A stretch of 64,000 bases of DNA, taken from the NCBI GenBank assembly GCA_963923035.1, contig CAWUKT010000013.1, positions 1 through 64,000 of the forward strand, in the 5' to 3' direction. A program made the position numbers and the translations under genes. This stretch comes from CAWUKT01 sp963923035 (GTDB lineage Bacteria; Bacteroidota; Bacteroidia; J057; JADKCL01). The stretch's first letter is position 1. The number at the start of each line of letters is the position of its first letter. Shown here one piece after another: positions 9,700-17,929 of this stretch. The notes beneath the pieces are model-generated. The model searched no databases. It was not told the DNA's origin and saw nothing but the letters and a program-made list of their open reading frames with translations.

Positions 9700-10609
9700 A
9701 TCCTGGCTCCGGGGCCCTTTGCCGTATGCAGGCTTGGTCGCCATCGGGATGGCCATCTGGGCCAGCTTGGGGACCATTCCCGACCTCTTCCAATTGATTT
9801 TCTTTGGGATAGTGGTGATCGGCCTGGGGATTCCCCACGGGGCGATTGACCATTTGGTGAGTGCCAAGCACCACCAACATGATGGAAAGTCCTTCCATTT
9901 GTTGGGCTTTTATGTCCGTTACCTGGCCATTCTTGGCCTGATCATCGTGCTGTGGCTGGTCCTGCCCACCTGGTCCTTGGTGGCCTTTGTGCTGATCTCA
10001 GCCCTTCACTTTGGCGAGACAGATTTGTCGCCCCTCGTCCGCCCGCTGAGCGGGCGTTGGCTACTGTACATGGGCTACGGCCTGTCCCTGTTGCTGGTCC
10101 TGTTCATCCCGAATACCGAGGCTGTTGCCTCTGTGTTGGGAGATTTGTCTCCGGAATTTACCGCGGGAGCGGTCGCCTGGCTGGACCAGTTCGGGTGGTG
10201 GCTGGTCGCGGGACTGGCGGTCCCGACGGTGGCGCTGGCGTTGATCTACGCCAATTCCCATGCGGACCGCGTCCATGTGCTCGTCCTGACGGGCTTTGGG
10301 GGGATTTTGGCATTCCTGCCGTTGTTGGTGGGCTTTGCGGTGTACTTTGGCGGAGTGCATTCCTTGCACGCGTACGAGGACATCCGGGGCTATTTGTCGC
10401 AGGGGGAATCGAAATGGTCACGGGGAAAACTTGTGCGGGCGATGCTTCCCCTGTCTCTCCTGGCGGTGCCGGGAACGGCCCTGATTGGCTATTTGGGACT
10501 GCATTTCCTTAATCCCATTCTCCTCATCTTCATTTTCATTGCTTCCCTCACCTATCCCCATGTCGGTGTGATGCGGCGCATTTACCGTTTCTCTCCTTCC
10601 TCCGACTGA
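9680..10609 (+). CDS. blh: Brp/Blh-family beta-carotene 15,15'-dioxygenase
   Basis: An integral membrane oxygenase that cleaves beta-carotene into two retinals. The 309-residue protein has about eight hydrophobic helices and the iron-binding His motifs of the family: GIPHGAIDHL (about 50-59), ALHFGETD (about 108-115) and a late GVHSLHAYED (about 226-235). The order and coupling crtY-blh is the arrangement usually seen next to a microbial rhodopsin gene, but neither flank encodes a rhodopsin: downstream comes a convergent thioredoxin-like lipoprotein operon. The rhodopsin may be elsewhere in the genome or absent. Confidence 0.92.
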   Translation: MSSSARESWLRGPLPYAGLVAIGMAIWASLGTIPDLFQLIFFGIVVIGLGIPHGAIDHLVSAKHHQHDGKSFHLLGFYVRYLAILGLIIVLWLVLPTWSLVAFVLISALHFGETDLSPLVRPLSGRWLLYMGYGLSLLLVLFIPNTEAVASVLGDLSPEFTAGAVAWLDQFGWWLVAGLAVPTVALALIYANSHADRVHVLVLTGFGGILAFLPLLVGFAVYFGGVHSLHAYEDIRGYLSQGESKWSRGKLVRAMLPLSLLAVPGTALIGYLGLHFLNPILLIFIFIASLTYPHVGVMRRIYRFSPSSD

Positions 10610-10689
10610 TTCCCCATTTCCATTGCATACTTCTTCTGCTTTCCTTCTGAAAAAGAGATGGGGGAAATGAACCTATAAGGAAAGGTGGA

Positions 10690-11550
10690 TCAGGGTATCA
10701 ATTTGCCTTCGGACACCTGGACAATCTCGCGCTGGGTAAGGTCATCGTTGACGTCGACCACAAAGGCAATGACGTGGCAGTGAGCGGGGTCCCAATCGGG
10801 GTTCAGGCCCACGACGAGGTCGCGCTCGATTTCTTCCCCGGCAAATTTGGTTCCGGCTTTGACTTCATCGCCCCAAATTCCGCCGCTGGTCACGGCGCTG
10901 CGGAGCATGTGCTTGTGCTCGTATTCGGTGATGGCACCGGCGGGGATGACGTCGTAGTCAGATTGCTTGGAAATGATGCTGTCTTCGGTGATGAGAACCA
11001 CCAGGCGGTGGTTGGCATTGGTCTGGGACAGGTAGGTCATCGAAATTTCAATCTCGGCTTCGGAAGCGCCATCCTCGATGACCGACTCAATTTCGATGTC
11101 CAGGGTGGGCGTTTCCCGGATGATGCTGGCCACCTGGGTGCCCCAGTTGCCAAACTTCTGGAGGACTTCCCCATCGTCCCAGGTCCGGCGGTTGACCATT
11201 CCGATCGGAAGGCCTTCCAGATCGGCATTGTAGAAGGCTTCAAGTTCGTTGCCGAATTCGGTGGTATAATCGGCGGTATAGCCCTGGCTCGGAGTCATCC
11301 GGGCAAAGCCGCCCGCATGGACACTGATCACGATCAAATCATCTCCGTAGGAGTCTTCCAACATGTCCAGTTGCTCGTGGGCGCGGGGACAGTTGCCACA
11401 TTGGTGACCGGTGAAATCCTCGATCAGAACTTTCTTGCCACTTCCGGCTTGAAGGCAATCGGTACAGACCGGATCATCTACGATGTCACAGCTGACCAAT
11501 ACAAACGACAACAGAGCGGCAAGCAGGGGAAATGAAAAGCGCTTCTTCAT
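10690..11550 (-). CDS. Omp28-family thioredoxin-like lipoprotein
   Basis: A 286-residue lipoprotein: signal peptide with lipobox LVSC (Cys at about 21), then a thioredoxin-like fold with CGNC (about 52-55) in FTGHQCGNCPRAHE, and a C-terminal beta-rich half, the layout of Omp28-related proteins. It is third in an operon after a TlpA-like protein and a DUF6029 protein, 13 bp behind the latter. The cluster suggests redox handling or folding of exported proteins in the envelope; the exact substrate is unknown. Confidence 0.88.
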   Translation of the reverse strand: MKKRFSFPLLAALLSFVLVSCDIVDDPVCTDCLQAGSGKKVLIEDFTGHQCGNCPRAHEQLDMLEDSYGDDLIVISVHAGGFARMTPSQGYTADYTTEFGNELEAFYNADLEGLPIGMVNRRTWDDGEVLQKFGNWGTQVASIIRETPTLDIEIESVIEDGASEAEIEISMTYLSQTNANHRLVVLITEDSIISKQSDYDVIPAGAITEYEHKHMLRSAVTSGGIWGDEVKAGTKFAGEEIERDLVVGLNPDWDPAHCHVIAFVVDVNDDLTQREIVQVSEGKLIP

Positions 11551-11563
11551 GGAATAAATTTAA

Positions 11564-13234
11564 TCAAAATGAACCGGAAAGGGAAAGGGTTGCGCCATTA
11601 CTGGCGGGAACTATCCGGCAGACGCCACCTACGCAGAGTACACCGGCCCGTTGGCGACCGTATCCGAGTTGCAATCGGTAGGTCTTCCAGTTGACACCGG
11701 CGGTGCCGGTGAAGTAGTGCAGCCGCAAATCCGGGTTGGCATTTCCGTAGTTGTACTCGTCAAATACCGCGACGAAGAAGCGTGGCGCGATGGTGTATTC
11801 GGCCAGGATCATGGCCCAGCTTCCGAATTCCTGCTGCGTGAGGGCATGCTGGAATTCCATCCGCAAGGTATGCTTCCGCTTGACCTTGTAGCTCACATCC
11901 AGGATCTGGACATCGGCGGTGACGTTTTCAGACGATTCGAAGCCGGTGAGCTGGATGAAGAGGGAGCGGTCGTAGACAAAGTGCAGCAGGTTCAGGGTCG
12001 CCTTCCATTTCTTGTTGAATTTGTGGGTGATCTCGAGGTTGATGTCCTGGAAAAAGGGATCCTCGGTCATGCCCAGGAAAGAAGCGGTATAGCCTTCAAA
12101 CGGATCAACAGTGGATTGTTTGTCCAGGCCGTGGATGCGGGAAAAGTTGAAGGTGACATTGGTGCCGTACTTGCCGCCGAGGGGCGTACCCCGCTTGATA
12201 TTGTACAGTACCTCGCCCTGGAAGCCCCATTCTCCGAGGAGCTGGGTGGCGTAGGGGAACAAGGTGGCGAGGCGGTAGGTATGTTGCCGCGTCTGGGGCG
12301 GCAGGAAGTTGAGGTTCAGGTTGTTGAAGGTCGCAGCGCGGTCGCTGCGGAAGTCCATGTTGTCGATCCGCTTGGCCTGGACGCTGATGCCGAGCCCCTT
12401 CTTGGCGTAGGAGGCCTGGAGCAGGAGGCCGGAGCCGTCCTTGAAGATCAGGTTGTTGACGGTGGAGGGATCGTTGAATTTATAGGCCACTTCGCCGTAG
12501 ACGTTGAAGCCAGCGCGGTTGATATTGGCGCGGGCGGCCCAGGCGGCGGTGTTTTCGGGGAAATTGACAATGGGATCGTTGTCCTGCTGGAAGCGGCTGA
12601 CGAAGCTCGCACCGACCCGCACGCGGGTCTTCGCGGTCGCCAGGGAATCAAAGCTGGAGTTGATGTCCCAGTCGGCATTGAAAGCGCGGACGAGTCCGGC
12701 GCTCAGGTTCTCGACCTGGTTCGAGAAGGCATTCCGTTGCCGGCCAATCAGGCCCGTCAGGTAGAGCCCTTTGACCGGTTCTCCCTTGGCCCGAAACCCA
12801 TCGATGGAGTTGTCAAAACCCAGTCCCCATTCTTCGTAGGTCCGCAGCACCATTCCACTCCCAAACTGCTCGTAGAAGGTCCCGGCGGTCAGGTCAAATT
12901 TCTCGTCCTGCCAGCGGATATAGCGGTAGGGAAAGCCACTGCCGGTGTTTCGGATGAAGCCCTGCATGGTGGGCAGGTAGGCTTCGTAGCGGACCCCGGC
13001 CTGGAGCTTGCCCCGGTTGTAGAGGAGGTTGAGGAATCCATTGGAGCCCAGTCGCTGCGGAAATTCGGGGGCGCCGATGATGGAATCTTCGTTGTAAATC
13101 TGGGCATCCAGCTGGAAGTTGCCATTGACGGTGCCGAGGTCAGGCTTTTGGGCAAAGAGGTGCCCGCCCAGCCCAAAGCAGAGCACCAGGGCAAGGGCCC
13201 TGGTGGCAAGAAAGACGTAATTTTTCACTACCAA
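11564..13234 (-). CDS. DUF6029-type outer-membrane beta-barrel protein
   Basis: A 556-residue exported protein. A signal peptide ends at LFAQK (about residue 30). The rest consists of alternating amphipathic strands with aromatic girdle residues and ends SLSGSF with a terminal Phe, so it is very likely an outer-membrane barrel. It lies between a TlpA-like gene (38 bp upstream) and the Omp28-like gene (13 bp downstream), a trio that recurs in Bacteroidota. The role is unknown; context suggests a channel or scaffold for the two thioredoxin-fold partners. Confidence 0.8.
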   Translation of the reverse strand: MVVKNYVFLATRALALVLCFGLGGHLFAQKPDLGTVNGNFQLDAQIYNEDSIIGAPEFPQRLGSNGFLNLLYNRGKLQAGVRYEAYLPTMQGFIRNTGSGFPYRYIRWQDEKFDLTAGTFYEQFGSGMVLRTYEEWGLGFDNSIDGFRAKGEPVKGLYLTGLIGRQRNAFSNQVENLSAGLVRAFNADWDINSSFDSLATAKTRVRVGASFVSRFQQDNDPIVNFPENTAAWAARANINRAGFNVYGEVAYKFNDPSTVNNLIFKDGSGLLLQASYAKKGLGISVQAKRIDNMDFRSDRAATFNNLNLNFLPPQTRQHTYRLATLFPYATQLLGEWGFQGEVLYNIKRGTPLGGKYGTNVTFNFSRIHGLDKQSTVDPFEGYTASFLGMTEDPFFQDINLEITHKFNKKWKATLNLLHFVYDRSLFIQLTGFESSENVTADVQILDVSYKVKRKHTLRMEFQHALTQQEFGSWAMILAEYTIAPRFFVAVFDEYNYGNANPDLRLHYFTGTAGVNWKTYRLQLGYGRQRAGVLCVGGVCRIVPASNGATLSLSGSF

Positions 13235-13272
13235 AGTATCTTTAAATGGTCTCCACCAGACCAGGACAGGGC

Positions 13273-13821
13273 CTATTCGTGGCTGTCCGGCCCGGAGTGG
13301 GATTCACTCGGATCGAATGTCCCTTCGGCTACGGCCTCAACGACCTCGTAGAGATCTTCCTCGTCGCCGGGCGAGTAGGAATTGTGTTCCCAAACGATTT
13401 GGCGGTCGGCATTGAGGACGAAGGTATGGGGGACATTGTTCACGCCCATGGCGCGCTTGAAATCGGCGTTTTCGTCGATGTAGACTTCGTATTCCCAGCC
13501 TTTGCCGGCCACAAACGGGGCGACCTTGGGGCTGTTACGGGCATCGTCAATGGAAATGGCGATGAGCTTGACCCCGGTTTCATCTTGCATATCGATGTAC
13601 TCTTCGTGGATGGTCATGAGCTCGAGGATGCAAGGCTTGCACCAGGTGGCCCAGAAGCTGACGATGATGGGCCCGTCTTCGTTTTCAAAATCTGTGCTGC
13701 TGAGGGTGCTGCCGTCGAGCGCCTTCAGGGTGACAGAAGGTAAGTCACGGCCGCCCTGCTGGGCTGCGAGGCCACTGACCATGAAAAGTGTGATCCAAAA
13801 GGAAAGGAAAGTCTTTTTCAT
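13273..13821 (-). CDS. TlpA-like periplasmic thioredoxin
   Basis: An exported thiol-disulfide oxidoreductase of 182 residues. A signal peptide ends near GLAAQ (about 21), followed by a TlpA/AhpC-like thioredoxin fold with the active site WATWCKPC (Cys at about 61 and 64) and the cis-Pro region NNVPHTF. The C-terminal 20 residues are acidic and low in complexity. It is the first gene of the TlpA / DUF6029 / Omp28 operon, whose promoter should lie just upstream of 13821. Probably it reduces disulfides of envelope proteins. Confidence 0.92.
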   Translation of the reverse strand: MKKTFLSFWITLFMVSGLAAQQGGRDLPSVTLKALDGSTLSSTDFENEDGPIIVSFWATWCKPCILELMTIHEEYIDMQDETGVKLIAISIDDARNSPKVAPFVAGKGWEYEVYIDENADFKRAMGVNNVPHTFVLNADRQIVWEHNSYSPGDEEDLYEVVEAVAEGTFDPSESHSGPDSHE

Positions 13822-14305
13822 ACGTTAAATATTCGTTTTTCTTCTCTTCTATGCAAATGCCATGCCTACCCCGATAGGAGTAGCTGAATGCTTTTAGCGC
13901 TACGAAATCGCCTCTTCTACCCTGATTAAACGGCCTATATGGGGGACAATGGTGACGTAAATGGAGTACAATGGTCGGGAGAATTGTGGCGGGAGAGAAC
14001 TTTTTATCGGACAGGCGACAGTATTTCCTCCCGATCTGACCTTACAAATCGACCATTTTGTCAGGGAAATTTTAAGGGCTTGGGGAAGAAGGAAAGAGCC
14101 AAAAAGAGAAGAGGAGCCCCATTGTTCTGAATCTTGCCATTTCTTACCCCGTCTTTTTCTCTCGGTCGAATCCATTTTTGACTTCACAATTCCGGCTTTT
14201 TCACCTCCATTTTCCCCTTGCAAATGCGCGAAATCGTCCAATGAATCCACTCTGGCACGAAATACCTTTCACCATCACAAAAACCAACCCGCAGCAATTA
14301 AAGTT
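13822..14305. other. Intergenic region between divergent operons
   Basis: About 480 bases between the TlpA operon (minus) and the sigma-factor gene (plus). An open frame continues upstream of the sigma gene from about 13961, but its composition is not protein-like. No RNA gene, repeat or strong terminator is visible. Confidence 0.5.
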
Positions 14306-14917
14306 ATGGTCAAGGAATTCAATCTCAGGGAGATGCTGGATCGCATTCGCTCTGGTGACGAGCGCGCTGTCCACGAAATGTATGTAAAGTACCGCAAAAA
14401 GTTTGTGGCGGTATTATGGAAGAAATTTGGTAAAACTTTTGATATTGGCACTATCATCAATGAATACCAGGAATGCATCACAATTTTGTACGAACGGATC
14501 GTTACTGAACCCGAGTTCGAGGTCAGGTCGTCCATTGGAGCGTATCTGATTCGGATCGGGGAGCGCCGCCTGTCGGCCCAGTACCGCTACGAAGTCGATC
14601 AAGTAAGTTTGCCGGACGAGGCAGAGCCTGTGCCCGCCTCCTGGCAGAGCGATGATGCCGCGATGCCCGAAGCCACCACCGATTGGGTATCTTTGGTATA
14701 CCAGGTGATCGACGAACAGCTCCCGGAATTGTCCGGGGAAATTTTGGAAATGTTTTACCTCGAAAGAATGAGCTACGCTCAGATTTGCGCGGAACTTGCA
14801 CCCAAATATCCCGATGTGGCCCTGAATCCGACGGCCATCCGGGCCCGCAAGTCAAGGGCGATCAAGCTCATCCGGTCCCTTTTGGCGGACCGGCAGCCGA
14901 CTTACCAGGACGGCTGA
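14306..14917 (+). CDS. ECF-like sigma-70 family factor
   Basis: A 203-residue sigma factor of the extracytoplasmic-function type. The start is placed at MVKEFNLREMLDRIRSGDE, where region 2 begins; EMYVKYRKKFV and the following helices fit sigma region 2, and residues about 135-195 (LPELSGEILEMFYLERMSYAQICAEL, interrupted by a longer linker, then AIRARKSRAIKLIRSLL) fit region 4. The recognition helix is preceded by an unusual insertion (APKYPDVALNPT). It is followed 19 bp later by a small anti-sigma-like gene. Regulon unknown. Confidence 0.85.
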   Translation: MVKEFNLREMLDRIRSGDERAVHEMYVKYRKKFVAVLWKKFGKTFDIGTIINEYQECITILYERIVTEPEFEVRSSIGAYLIRIGERRLSAQYRYEVDQVSLPDEAEPVPASWQSDDAAMPEATTDWVSLVYQVIDEQLPELSGEILEMFYLERMSYAQICAELAPKYPDVALNPTAIRARKSRAIKLIRSLLADRQPTYQDG

Positions 14918-14936
14918 CCCGCTATGCACACAGATT

Positions 14937-15194
14937 ATGACAAATGGAGAATACAACATGGAAGATATCGAACGGTATGTCCTGGATGACATGCCACCCT
15001 CTGAACGCCTCAAGTTCGACCAGGCGCTTCGCTCCAACCACCATCTGCGAAGACAGGTGTCCGAGGTCAGGGAAATGGTCCATTTGATTCGAGAACGGAG
15101 GAACCGGCGGGAGAGAATGCTCCGCCAGCTCCGGGACATCGAATCCCAACTTCCCCCTTTGACTCCCAGTGACCTGGAAGACAGCGAAGAATAA
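14937..15194 (+). CDS. Very small anti-sigma-like protein
   Basis: An 85-residue soluble protein. Its start (MEDIERYVLDDMPPSERL, reached from ATG at 14937 or the internal ATG at 14958) resembles the N-terminal sigma-binding helix of membrane anti-sigma factors (the xxIERYLLGELSxxE pattern), and it is encoded right behind a sigma factor. It has neither the zinc-binding HxxxCxxC nor a membrane helix; the remainder is a basic helix with an acidic tail. I infer a cytoplasmic sigma-binding regulator; a shortened relic of a membrane anti-sigma is the alternative. Confidence 0.6.
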   Translation: MTNGEYNMEDIERYVLDDMPPSERLKFDQALRSNHHLRRQVSEVREMVHLIRERRNRRERMLRQLRDIESQLPPLTPSDLEDSEE

Positions 15195-15255
15195 AATCAT
15201 ATCCTAAATAGCGACCCCAATTGGATAAATTGCCAAAAATGGCCTAACATAGGGC

Positions 15256-16713
15256 ATGGCTTCGGGAAAATTTCTCAATATCCTGCACACCATGCCCTCC
15301 TCTGAGAGAAAGGCCTTTCATTCATTTCTCCAGTCTCCCTACCCGAACAGCACGCCTATCCTCGTTCAGTTGTACGAACTCATCCTCTCGCGTCCGGACA
15401 ATGTCCCGCTGGACCGGGAATCGCTTTGGAATGAGCTGTACCAGGACGAGGGGCGGCCCTATCGGGATGACCACATGCGGAAGCACCTCTCTGACCTCGC
15501 CAAGCAGGCCGAGCAATTTTTCCTGTTTGAAACCGTCCGGAAGAAGCCAGAGGATTTTCGTCCCCAACTGATGGCCGAGTTGCGGGAGCGGAACCTGGAG
15601 AAGTATTTCACCCAGCATTTTAACCGCTACGAGAAGTCCTTTGCCGCCCATTATCCCCAGATGGACGGTTGGGAGGCCTGGAAGAGTTTTGAGTTGGAGT
15701 GGGAGAACTACCTCTTCAACATGAACAAAAACCGGATCGAGTTCAACCGGGACCGCATCCAGCAACTCCTCACCCATAGTTACCTGATTTTTCAATTGCG
15801 CTTCCTGATGGAAGGGATGATCCAGCAGCAGATGCGGTCGGAAGAAGGCCAATTGGAAAATACCCCCATTCTACAAGAATTGTTGCGCCAGCCGTCGGTC
15901 CGGGAGCATCCGGTGGTCAAGGGGCATCTGTTGGTCTATGAATTGATGCAGGTGGAGCGGAATGGACCGGAGTGGCGCACCAAGACGGAGGAGGTGACCC
16001 GGGGATTGTATGCGCTGGAAGCGCAGATCGGGGTGGAACCATTTGCCTATCCCTTGGGGGTTTTGTTGAATCTGACCCTTCCATGGGTGCTTGCTCAAAC
16101 GAAAGACCGCAAGTTTTTTGAGAACCAGGCGCTGGGTTTGTATGATTTTATGATTCGCCGACGTCAGTTTCACCGCAACGGCTACCTGATCGAATGGCAT
16201 TTTAAGAACTACGTTACGCTTCTGTTGGTCTCCGGAAGGCATGATGAGGCCAAGGAGTTCATTGAAAATTTTAAAGGCCAATTGAATCCAGCGGTTCGGG
16301 AAAATGTTGTCGCTTTCAATCTGGGGCATTATTTCTACTCCCGCGCCAATTACTCTGAGGCCCTGAAGCAGTTGCAGCGGGTGACTTACGACGATCCCTT
16401 CTATTCCCTCGATGCCCGTTCCCTGACCATGAAGGTTTACCTCGAAACCAAGTCTCTCCGGGCTCTGGACTCATTTCTCGACACCTTCAAGCGCTTTTTG
16501 GATCGCAGCAAGGCCTTCCCCAAGGCTCGGATGCAACTCCATTTGAATCGTCTGAAGTACGTTCGAAAATTGTTCCGCATCATTGACCAGCCCTCAGTGT
16601 CCCAACGGCGGTTGCTGGCCTTGCGCAAGAAGGTGGAGGAAGAACCGGTATTGTTTGACAGGGCTTACCTCCTGAAGCGGATTGATGTACACCTCGAAGA
16701 TGCTGATATATAA
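15256..16713 (+). CDS. Large alpha-helical protein, function unknown
   Basis: A 485-residue protein, helical throughout, with no signal peptide or membrane segment. It begins with a short conserved-looking motif (MPSSERKAFHSFLQSPY) followed by an acidic/aromatic helical region. The second half (about 330-470) has helix pairs reminiscent of TPR-like solenoids (NLGHYFYSRANYSEALKQL). It lies 62 bp behind the anti-sigma-like gene and may be part of the same transcript. A protein of the same size and general layout is encoded at 60149-61609 on the other strand. Confidence 0.75.
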   Translation: MASGKFLNILHTMPSSERKAFHSFLQSPYPNSTPILVQLYELILSRPDNVPLDRESLWNELYQDEGRPYRDDHMRKHLSDLAKQAEQFFLFETVRKKPEDFRPQLMAELRERNLEKYFTQHFNRYEKSFAAHYPQMDGWEAWKSFELEWENYLFNMNKNRIEFNRDRIQQLLTHSYLIFQLRFLMEGMIQQQMRSEEGQLENTPILQELLRQPSVREHPVVKGHLLVYELMQVERNGPEWRTKTEEVTRGLYALEAQIGVEPFAYPLGVLLNLTLPWVLAQTKDRKFFENQALGLYDFMIRRRQFHRNGYLIEWHFKNYVTLLLVSGRHDEAKEFIENFKGQLNPAVRENVVAFNLGHYFYSRANYSEALKQLQRVTYDDPFYSLDARSLTMKVYLETKSLRALDSFLDTFKRFLDRSKAFPKARMQLHLNRLKYVRKLFRIIDQPSVSQRRLLALRKKVEEEPVLFDRAYLLKRIDVHLEDADI

Positions 16714-16771
16714 AACAAGACGGCCCGGTGGGCCGCCCTTTGCTGGGTCAAGGATGAATTAAAGGAGAGTC

Positions 16772-17464
16772 TTATTGAATGACAAGCCGTTCGCGGAAGG
16801 GGCCAGCTTCGGTTTCGCCGTGGAGGAAGTACATACCCGCTTCGAGTTGGGGCAGGTCCAGTTCTTCAATGCCACCGGCCGTTTCCAGGACCTTCTTGCC
16901 TTGCATGTCCAGCAGTTGCAGCGATTGGATGGGGGCTTCCGGACGGAGGTAGACGTGGTCTCGGGCGGGTTGGGGAAAAACAGAAACTGGAATGGTACGG
17001 GTCGTGGTAGATGAAGCGACCGTGGCAAAGGGCAGGCGACGAATATCGACATTCTCGGTGATGCCCACCACGTCGACGGTCAGGTGGCCAATCTCACCCC
17101 AGCCGGTCTTGGAGCCGCCGGTCACGCGTTCGATGGTTACGGTAACGAGCTGTTCGGCGCTGATATAGTCGATGGTGACGCTGGTGCTGCCGCCTTCGGC
17201 CAGCCAGCTGGTCGGCTCATGGAACTCCACGGCTCCAAGGTCCATATTGTAATTGAAGGAGAAGCTGACGGAGCTGATGTTGTTGGCCGGTTCGGTGACA
17301 GTTCCCAGTGAAATGGTGTGGGCTTCCTTGTCGCTGCCGTAGCTGTGGGCGCTAAGTGGCTCACTGTAAGGGGCTGGGGTCTGGGCTTGGGCCAGTTGGT
17401 AAGCAAACAGGATGGTCATAGCGCCCACCAGCGCTTTGCGAAGCGAATTCGTAGAAAAAAACAT
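16772..17464 (-). CDS. Small secreted protein with T9SS sorting domain
   Basis: A 230-residue secreted protein. A signal peptide ends at LAQAQ (about 28). Residues about 30-145 form a beta-sandwich-like domain with a pattern resembling cohesin-type modules (NISSVSFSFNYN near the start of the domain). The last 70 residues are a type A T9SS C-terminal domain (VFPQPARDHVYL...GMYFLHG...RLVIQ). It is expected to be exported by T9SS and cell-surface attached or released. It is alone on its strand and preceded by an unusually structured leader (17502-17592). Confidence 0.85.
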   Translation of the reverse strand: MFFSTNSLRKALVGAMTILFAYQLAQAQTPAPYSEPLSAHSYGSDKEAHTISLGTVTEPANNISSVSFSFNYNMDLGAVEFHEPTSWLAEGGSTSVTIDYISAEQLVTVTIERVTGGSKTGWGEIGHLTVDVVGITENVDIRRLPFATVASSTTTRTIPVSVFPQPARDHVYLRPEAPIQSLQLLDMQGKKVLETAGGIEELDLPQLEAGMYFLHGETEAGPFRERLVIQ

Positions 17465-17501
17465 GGTACGTGTTCAGTAAGGGTAACGCCTACTCTCAAG
17501 G

Positions 17502-17592
17502 CCCGGAGTGATCCGGGTCCCGGGGCGTTTTCGGCATTCCGCCCCGGAGCGAGAGCCGAGCGAGGTGGGCCCATCAGCCGGTCAATCCGGCT
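17502..17592 (-). promoter_or_regulatory. Structured leader: three GC-rich hairpins
   Basis: Three inverted repeats follow one another just upstream of the 16772-17464 gene: 17502-17517 (CCCGG/CCGGG), 17520-17547 (CCGGGGCG/CGCCCCGG, 12-base loop) and 17576-17592 (AGCCGG/CCGGCT, 5-base loop). On the minus strand they would be a folded 5' leader ending about 40 bases before the start codon. It matches no riboswitch I know; a regulatory leader or simply a GC-rich repeat are both possible. Confidence 0.4.
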
Positions 17593-17914
17593 GCCTGGTC
17601 GGCTTTCAATGGTGGGTGGGCGAAAGCGCGATTTGTGACACGTGTTGGGGAATTATTTTTGAGAAAATATTGTAAGTGGTTGGTTGTGAGGGATAAAAAT
17701 GTTTAAAAATTCTGATAGGGGTTTGAGAAAAAGAGAAGGTTTTGGGGGGGGGCGGGACTTTGCAACGCAGAAAAATGAATGGCAGCTATGAAGGACCCAG
17801 GTGATTGGGGCCAAACTGGCGACTTGGGAATAAACGGCACTCTTTTCCCGGAATTGTCCCCTTCAAGGGAGCAGAGAAAGCTGATTCCCAATAGGCCTTC
17901 TCCCAAGGGATGCG

Positions 17915-17922
17915 TATCTTTG
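17915..17922 (+). promoter_or_regulatory. TAnnTTTG promoter element of mscS
   Basis: TATCTTTG ends 7 bases before the ATG at 17930 and matches the Bacteroidota -7 consensus exactly. Transcription would begin close to 17930, giving a leaderless or very short leader, and would favour the second Met (17942) as the true start. No clear TTG is found at -33. Confidence 0.4.
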
Positions 17923-17929
17923 CGGCAAA

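Larger units (their letters stand above)
17465..17929. other. Divergent intergenic region
   Basis: About 465 bases between a minus-strand T9SS gene and the plus-strand mscS gene. The left part carries the hairpin leader; the middle (about 17640-17740) is AT-rich; the right end carries the mscS promoter element. No coding sequence is evident. Confidence 0.5.

Noticed and set aside
11651..13351. 566-codon plus-strand open frame opposite the DUF6029 gene
   Set aside because: The minus strand has a signal peptide, barrel pattern and operon context; the plus frame has none and is Glu/Val/Gly-biased as in other shadows.
17502..17592. Known riboswitch in the structured leader
   Set aside because: No TPP, cobalamin, FMN, SAM or c-di-GMP consensus could be recognised; only plain hairpins are visible.
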